Program-made: the position numbers and the translations under genes
Notes under the pieces: model-generated
Seen by the model: the letters and a program-made list of their open reading frames with translations, nothing else
Told to the model about the DNA's origin: nothing
The model's database searches: none
Assembly (NCBI RefSeq): GCF_932294415.1
Contig: NC_065537.1
Location: forward strand, 64,370,290-64,434,289
Direction of reading: 5' to 3'
Source: Quercus robur
Lineage: Eukaryota > Streptophyta > Magnoliopsida > Fagales > Fagaceae
Length of the DNA: 64,000 nucleotides
Part shown: piece by piece, positions 58,064 through 64,000 of the stretch
How positions within the stretch are numbered: position 1 is the first letter of the stretch
Layout of the letters: every line of letters starts with the position of its first letter

Positions 58064-58111
58064 GATACTCAAGAAAACCTAGAACTCTCACAAGGATGAT
58101 CACTCAATGAG

Positions 58112-58117
<6 letters not shown>

Positions 58118-58144
<27 letters not shown>
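58118..58144. repeat. (GA)n microsatellite
   Basis: A perfect dinucleotide run. Comparable runs occur at 53011-53040, 59141-59175 and 61578-61600. Confidence 0.9.
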
Positions 58145-58147
<3 letters not shown>

Positions 58148-58611
58148 AAGCGGCTTTGAATAGATTTTAATCTCTATGAATACCTTAAGCCTTTTGAGTT
58201 TTGAGCAATTAGTACTTTTGTGTACTCTTATGCAAGAGGGACGTCCTTATATAGGCAAAAATGGATGTCTTTAGAATCAAGAGAAAGACAAGGATTTATA
58301 ACCCTAGCTAGCAAATAATTTTTTTGTGAAAACTAACCAGTTCTATTGAATCCCTAATTTCTTCGTAAAACAGGCATCTTGATCAATTTATTTTTAGAGG
58401 AGTTTTTAACCGGAAGGAAAAGTTTGTAAGAAGATCGATCAAGGAAAAAAAAGGTGGGATTAATTTTGACTCACAAAGCTCATAGGAATATCATCAAATG
58501 AGAAGAATGAAGAATCACAATTTTGAAGGTTTTTCAAAACCGATTATTGAGAATTTTAAAACGTTGTTTTATGAAAGATGTGAGGCAAACAGACTAAAAC
58601 TAAAAGCATTC

Positions 58612-59140
58612 CCATCAGGTGTTTTATAAATATGTCATTTTGACACATCAAAAAACCTACTTTATTATTTTAACACACCATTTTACAATTCACCGCTCAT
58701 CACATCTTCTATTTTTCAATTCTATACATTAAAATAATATATAAAAATATTTAAAAAAAAAACCAACAATATAAAAAAAATACAAAATAAAAACCCATCA
58801 CCATACACAAACACAAGCACAAAATTGTAACAAATCCACCACCATATATAGGCACAGCCTGCCATCACCACCCAATACTACATAAATAAAAATAAAAAAA
58901 TCCCCAAAATCAACACAAAACTCTCCAAAAAAAAAAATTGAAGAGATGAATCAACTCCATTTATACAACCCAAATCACATTGAATCAACCCAACTCCACC
59001 ACCACCCATAATCACATGGAATCCACAACTAAAAAAAAAAAAAAAAACCCGCCAAAACTTACATGCGATCTCCACCAATCGACCTCATTGGTGAGGCCGA
59101 ACTCCACTACGATGGCCGATCTCAATGGCAATGGTCTAGG

Positions 59141-59182
<42 letters not shown>

Positions 59183-59596
59183 GAAAAAAGAAAAAGAAAA
59201 AGCGAGAGACATAGAGGTGCAGAGAAAGTGACAGAAAAAAGAAAAAAGAGAAAAAAAGAAAAAGAAAAAAAAAGGAGAAGTGAAGATTCTGGAGAAGAAA
59301 GAAGAAGAAAAAAGGAAGAGAGAGTGATAGAAGATGAAAGGAGAGGAGGAGAAAGAAGAAAAAATGAAGAGAGAGAAGAAAGAAAGTCATAAAGGAAGAG
59401 AGAGAAATTGAATAAAAAATGATTTTTTTTTAGCATTTTTGTCTGTACCATTTCAAAGATGGAACGGTACTATTCATGTGTACCAAATATTATAGTATTT
59501 AGAATATTTCATGAGATGAGTTTTTTGGTGTTTGGTGTGCCAAATGCCAATGACAAATATTTGGTATTTGGCACACCTGATGAGAATGCTCTAAGT
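58612..59596. mobile_element. TIR element with GA-rich core
   Basis: Inverted ends AGCATTCCCATCAGGTGT (58612) and ACACCTGATGAGAATGCT (to about 59591). Subterminal regions repeat in inverted order (ATTTGGCACACC against GACACATCAAAAAACC). The core is a long purine-rich GA/GAA tract (59140-59410) that yields spurious Arg/Glu/Lys and Phe/Ser/Leu open frames. The target duplication was not resolved. Confidence 0.6.
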
Positions 59597-59825
59597 ACCA
59601 GACTCCATAGTGTGGTTTTAGGACTTTATGCCGCTTACCTATTAAACTAGCCTTGAGTGCCAACTTTTACAACTCAATAAAACCATAGAATTCACAACGA
59701 GTTCAAATTTTCTATCCCACTTTTTCTACTCCACTCTATACTTTACCAATAAAAACTTGTCACATGTTCAACTAATTAATTAAATACTACCAACACATGC
59801 TCATTACTCTAGAAAAGCTCTGCAA
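59597..59825. other. Short flank, nothing recognised
   Basis: Lies between the TIR element and the zinc-knuckle fragment; no coding identified. Confidence 0.3.
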
Positions 59826-60136
59826 TGAAAGAAAATTCATTTCAAATTGAAAAGGTTCATAGTAAACTCAAAGATAGTTGCAAAAGGAAAGACTTGCAGA
59901 TAAAGTGTTATGAGAAAAACTGTGACTATTCAACAAAAAGAAGAGATCATTTCAAGAAGTATCTTTTGAAAAGGAGACATCATGCAGGACCAAAGAAATA
60001 AAAATTCAGGTAGAAAAAATGGAAGTTTCTTAGAAGAAAGCAATTTAAAGGAAAGACTTCAAAAGTCTGTTTTGTGTGCAAAAAACCAGGCCATTTTGCA
60101 AAAGTCTGTTTAGGTGAACATGTGACAAGTTTTTAT
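59826..60136 (+). pseudogene. Endogenous pararetrovirus-like zinc-knuckle fragment
   Basis: A plus-strand stretch rich in Lys/Arg with two in-frame stops near 59998 and 60010 leads into a CCHC zinc knuckle (C-x2-C-x4-H-x4-C, about 60068-60109). The basic tract followed immediately by a single knuckle is the arrangement at the C-terminal end of Caulimoviridae coat proteins; a Copia-type gag is the alternative. No reverse transcriptase was found nearby. It is a defective relic, interrupted by the MITE at 60137. Confidence 0.5.
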
Positions 60137-60254
60137 CAAGGGAGTCAATACCGTACCGGAGGCTGTACCGGTTTGGCCAGCAGTACGATATATTTCGGAT
60201 ACCGGTCAATACCGGTGTACCGTTTTGGGTTTACCGCTATTTTTATATTTATAA

Positions 60255-60296
<42 letters not shown>

Positions 60297-60506
60297 ATTA
60301 TAATAAATATAAAAGTTTACCATAAAACATTTCCTCAATTCAGAACTAATTATTCATGGTTTTAGACTTTAGTATCAATTAAAAAAAAACACAATATAAA
60401 GAATAGAAAGCTTAAAAGTTACCATTGCATACTAAGAAAACAAATAATATTAATAAGTTAATGCAAATAAGTTACCATTCTGCCCTAACAAAAATTCAAA
60501 AATTAC

Positions 60507-60544
<38 letters not shown>

Positions 60545-60690
60545 TACTAGCCGGTATTGCCCGAAATTGACCGGTACATGGCCGATATGGCCGGTATTTT
60601 TTTCGATATGAAACAGGGGGGTTATATGTACCGGCCGGTACGGTATATTCCAGCGGTACCGGTCGGTACGGTACGGAATTGACTCCCTTG
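60137..60690. mobile_element. hAT-like MITE (554 bp) with GGTACCGG-rich subterminal repeats
   Basis: 8-bp duplication GTTTTTAT (60129-60136, 60691-60698). Ends CAAGGGAGTCAATACCGTAC and (reversed) CAAGGGAGTCAATTCCGTAC. Many CCGGTA, TACCGG and GGTACG units occur in both arms, with (AT)n and (GT)n runs at 60250-60297 and an A run at 60513-60540 in the middle. No transposase. Confidence 0.85.
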
Positions 60691-60698
60691 GTTTTTAT

Positions 60699-61180
60699 TA
60701 GCAAAGTATAGAGTGAAGGATAGAAGATTTGGACTCATTCATAACAACCTTAAATCCACTACATCTAGAATCCATGGGGATTTAATCCCCATTGTGATAG
60801 AAAAAAAAAACTCAAATTTTAATAATAAATGCCTTGAGATGGTCACACAAACATTTCATTATTATATCAAGACTCCCTTAACTTGAAAAGAAAATCAAGA
60901 TAAATTAAGAAGATAAAATCATGTTTTCCCTAAAATGTCATAAAAATCAATTAATAGAACAATCAAACAAGAGACAAATCGATAAAATCCACCCAAAAAA
61001 AAAAAAAAAAACAACTCCCACATGACATCATTTTTAGGTTCGAGATGTCCCCATTAACATAGCTTTTAAGACTCAGAATATATAATAGCATAAAATCTGG
61101 TAATACATTTTTCATCAATAATATTCTTACATAATTCAAAACAGTACAATTTAAAATAAGAGACATTCCATATAGCAATC
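60699..61180. other. Intergenic, no gene recognised
   Basis: AT-rich with an A run at about 60996. Up to the start of duplication copy B nothing else is recognisable. Confidence 0.4.
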
Positions 61181-61659
61181 AACCTCGCGATTCCTCCAAT
61201 TTTATCTGAAACCATAACATACTAAAAATTAGAAACAAAAATTAGAAAATAAAGTAGTGAATAAAGCTGAACATAGAATAAAACAAGTAGGTGGTTAGTT
61301 ATAGAAAAATGATGTCTAATGTATTAGAGAAAAGCAATAAAGTTTAAAGGGTTAATTAGATCTTTATCTAACTTCATATGATTATAGGTTAGAACTTTAT
61401 CAATAGGGTTAACTTTGGTTCCTAGTCTAAAAAACCAAGAGGTAAATTCTTTCTCACACCCTATTTCATGAGGCTAATTATAGCAATGTTTGGGATAGCT
61501 TTAATCTAAGTGGCTTTAATCCAAGAAAATGTATTATTTGCTTACAAGTACCTTTTCATGAATTGTGTGTATTGTTGGAGAGAGAGAGAGAGAGAGAGAT
61601 GTTAGATTTACCGAATGGAGAATTGGCGTTGGGTTTAGATAGTGTATATAAATGAAATC

Positions 61660-62070
61660 TCATCCCTTTTTGAAATCTTGTTCGTACCATTGAAGTAAAC
61701 CATCTCCAAAAAGAATTATATTCTTATGCTCTTTAAATTGTTTGCTACAAATTGATTCAGCATTTGAAGCCTTCTGATATATTGGGTCTTCCAGAAAGTC
61801 ATACTGCATGCAACGTGTAAAACTTTGAATAACACAAGATGCATGGATCATCAGGAACTCTTCCTTTTTCACTTTCTTACATCCTTCAACATATTCTTCA
61901 AGGCAAGTGCTAAATCTTCTTTCCATATTATCGAATTTAAAAGGATGAGAAAACGAGATTGGAAGTGAAGAAAGATGAAAAGAGATAGAGGTCAAATCTA
62001 TCATTAACAACATAAGATTTTTCATTGATTTCATAGTCATCAATTTTCTACAACTTTTGAGATTTTCCAT
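61660..62070 (-). CDS. Cys-pattern small protein gene, copy B (open frame)
   Basis: ATG at 62070, stop at 61660, 136 aa, single exon. The N-terminus is MENLKSCRKLMTMKSMKNLM with a short hydrophobic stretch (LMLLMI). The core is STCLEEYVEGCKKVKKEEFL then ASCVIQSFTRCMQYD, keeping C-x7-C-x14-C-x7-C exactly as in copy A. Compared with copy A, a 36-bp in-frame deletion (12 codons) removes the end of the hydrophobic core and the presumed signal cleavage site. The C-terminus (about 40 codons after EDP) differs from copy A. The spacing suggests a two-helix, two-disulphide fold. I do not recognise the family, and expression is unproven. Confidence 0.55.
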   Translation of the reverse strand: MENLKSCRKLMTMKSMKNLMLLMIDLTSISFHLSSLPISFSHPFKFDNMERRFSTCLEEYVEGCKKVKKEEFLMIHASCVIQSFTRCMQYDFLEDPIYQKASNAESICSKQFKEHKNIILFGDGLLQWYEQDFKKG

Positions 62071-62106
62071 TGTTTGGAAATTAAATATAGAAATATGGTT
62101 AAAATC

Positions 62107-62630
62107 TAGAAAGCACAGACGCGGTTGGGAGGGTGCCACACCCGAGTCCGACACGGTTGCCCGTGCGTCGGTGTCGGTCTGAGTTTTTGTTTTTTTTTTT
62201 TTTTTTTTCTCAAATTCACGCCGAATCGACTTCAATTCACGCCGAACCGAGCTGATTCGGCCAGAATCGGGACGTATCGACCATATTGGGTCGTATCGGC
62301 CGGCGACCGATACGGCCGAAACATGCCGGAAACAGCCGAAACAGGCTAAAATCAGTCTTGAATCTAACCAGAAAATCCAAAATTCTCACCTCATAGGCAT
62401 AGTAATGTGTTTCTTGCCTTCTTCTTTCTTTGTTTTGTGAATCAAAGCATAGTAATGTGTTTTTTAAAAATATTTTAATAGTAAAAATATATAGAAAATA
62501 TAAATAAAAATATTTTTAATAATTTTTTATTCGCCGAGTCCCGCCGCACCCGCACCCTACTTTTTCAAAAATTACCGAGTCCCGCACCCGCACCCGCACC
62601 CGAGTCCTGAAACGCACCCGTGCTACATAG
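62107..62630. mobile_element. TIR element with CACCCG/GGCCGATACGG repeats, inserted in copy B
   Basis: Ends TAGAAAGCACAGACGCGG and (reversed) CTATGTAGCACGGGTGCG. Flanks GTTAAAATC and TTTAAAATT look like a 7-9 bp duplication. Copy A reads GGTTAAGATTGAAACCC with no insert. Iterated CACCCGCACCCG lies at the right and GAATCG/CGGCCGA units at the left. No coding. Confidence 0.65.
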
Positions 62631-62864
62631 TTTAAAATTGAAACCCTTAGACCTCCTTATATACAATTGAATGCTTAGAAGCTTTTTTTTTTTTAATACA
62701 AGAATTAGTTTATAAATTAATTTATTCTTAAAATATTTTTGGTCAAATATGCATTATTAAAAAAATTTAATTTTTATAATTTTGAGCTTTTTTTAAGTTG
62801 GTTGGCATCCAGTTTAAGTAGTACCTTTTGGTTTTGTCACAAGTTTCATAATATTTTTTCTGTT

Positions 62865-63605
62865 AACATGTGATTTTTTTTTTTTTTTTGATAATTTGAT
62901 AGTTGGGTGGGAGAATTTGAATCTTAAATATTTTTTTAATTGGAAATACTAAAATGTGTCAATTAAATTACAAGGCTATTGGCAATAAAATGTGATTTTT
63001 ACAAAAAATAAAGTATTCTCATAATACTGCATGCATTTCTTTCAAACGAACATGTGAGATAGTATGATTCAATAGCTAAAATATATTTGTTCAATATATG
63101 CACTTATTTTAAAAGTTTTAAAATAACTTATTAGTTCAAAAAATATGATAAACAAGTCATAGATAAAAACCTATGAATAGTAACTTCAATATATAACTAT
63201 ATATATTGAAGTTACTATTCATAGGTTTTTATCTATGGAGAAGAAAACATATAGGAAAAAATGGTTTATTGAATATTATGATGTGATATTTAATTTTGAA
63301 TAAAGTTAGTAGAATAAAAAAATTTAGTCCTCATAGCAAAAAAAAAAATTATATATATGGTATTAACTCTACACTAAAGGATTTTTTTTTTTTTTTTTAA
63401 ATTACTGTGAGTTATTTTAAAAGGTTTACTTTTGATGGATATAGATTATAACTTAATTTAGTGACTTTTTTTTCATAAAATAATGTCCTTTAATTTGGTT
63501 ATTGTTATGAGCTTCCAAAATAGTTTATGACGTAATAAGTAGATAAATTTTAGCAAAAATCATCTACAGAATCATATCCAATATCTATGATCAACAACAA
63601 ATTTA
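62865..63605. mobile_element. Insert of about 740 bp unique to copy B
   Basis: Present between TTCATAATATTTTTTCTG and TTTTGCAATTAACATCC, which are nearly adjacent in copy A (TTCATAATAATTTTTTTTTC then CAATTAATATCC). It contains a decayed SINE-like stretch (about 62895-62985) and the perfect hairpin at 63158-63237. The family was not determined. Confidence 0.5.
63158..63237. repeat. Perfect 38-bp inverted repeat with 4-nt loop
   Basis: The arms 63158-63195 and 63200-63237 are exact reverse complements (CATAGATAAAAACCTATGAA against TTCATAGGTTTTTATCTATG and so on) around the loop ACTA. A transcript would form an uninterrupted hairpin of pre-miRNA size. Confidence 0.9.
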
Positions 63606-64000
63606 TTTTGCAATTAACATCCTATTTTAAGATTTATTTAAAATTTATGTCAATCATACAAAATTTGTCCTAAAAGTAACAAATAACTGAACTAGTTGAC
63701 GTGAGTTTAAAATAATGAGAACAAATAACTATAAACTATATTATACAACATTTCACTAGAATTTTTTTTTTTTTTTTTTTATAACATAGAAAAGTTTTAT
63801 TTAAATACTTAAAAATTGTGACTTTTCATAGAGTTCGATAGATTATAAATTAAAGTGATTTTTTTCTTCAAAAAAAACGTCCCATGGTAAGTGTAGTTAC
63901 ATGCCTCCAAACAGTTAATATGTAAATATTGAGTATTTCTTTTAGCAAAAGTATTATAAACTTGCAAGGCAAAAGTCAGGTTTATTTAGGTGCACAAAAG

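Larger units (their letters stand above)
61180..64000. repeat. Segmental duplication copy B (runs off the window)
   Basis: Collinear with 52300-54775. Copy B has its own insertions: a TIR element at 62107-62630 and about 740 bp at 62865-63605. Homology is visible to the window end (GGTTTATTTAGGTGCACAA), so the duplication continues outside. Confidence 0.85.

Noticed and set aside
59012..59451. Overlapping open frames on both strands rich in Arg/Glu/Lys or Phe/Ser/Leu
   Set aside because: They are generated by the GA/GAA purine tract inside a TIR element and lack any domain or start context.

Overview
This window is nuclear DNA from a flowering plant, very probably a woody eudicot. The genes are intron-rich with GT/AG splice sites, the background is AT-rich, and more than half of the window is transposon-derived: LTR, LINE, SINE, MULE, hAT and PIF/Harbinger relics, many of them nested. 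A Fagaceae-like species is only a guess from the style of the repeats. Nothing bacterial, no CRISPR array and no rRNA or true tRNA gene was seen.

Four recognisable protein-coding genes lie in the first 45 kb. (1) A plus-strand dynamin-related GTPase of the DRP1 class (exons 1508-6329) whose first exons lie upstream of the window. (2) A minus-strand HAD-family sugar phosphatase of the SGPP type (9177-11785, five exons, 305 aa) with an apparent transit peptide. (3) A plus-strand NOG1-like GTPase of the plastid PDE318 type (12916-24654, 14 exons, 444 aa), head-to-head with SGPP across about 1.1 kb. (4) A minus-strand PIG-P subunit of the GPI-anchor GlcNAc-transferase (40548-44578, four coding exons, 167 aa), whose intron 2 holds a complete small LTR element and which may have a 5'UTR intron of about 3.5 kb. 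The exons join in frame and give full-length products, except for the truncated 5' end of DRP1. The genes do not form a pathway.

The intergenic regions are nested mobile DNA. 6.9-8.95 kb is a 2-kb foldback. 25.7-29.2 kb holds a solo LTR inside a degenerate TIR element, LINE pieces and a Harbinger MITE. 33.6-34.9 kb is a second copy of part of this LINE region. 35.65-37.63 kb is a hAT element containing a MULE with long terminal repeats. 38.2-40.5 kb is a LINE split by a solo LTR, followed by SINEs. 46.5-48.15 kb is a Pack-MULE carrying fragments of a subtilase and of S-adenosylhomocysteine hydrolase.

The last 15 kb contains a LEA_2 (late-embryogenesis/NHL type) pseudogene broken by a stop codon, a solo LTR and a frameshift. 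It also contains two diverged copies of a 2.5-kb segment (52.4-54.8 and 61.2-64.0 kb), each carrying a minus-strand gene for a small protein with a C-x7-C-x14-C-x7-C pattern. One copy is split by a short retroposon and the other keeps an open frame but has lost part of its signal peptide. A zinc-knuckle fragment resembling an endogenous pararetrovirus, interrupted by a hAT-like MITE, lies at 59.8-60.7 kb. The most novel material is the Pack-MULE, the paired Cys-pattern genes, the long foldback and the MULE with iterated palindromes. No clearly new multi-gene system was found.
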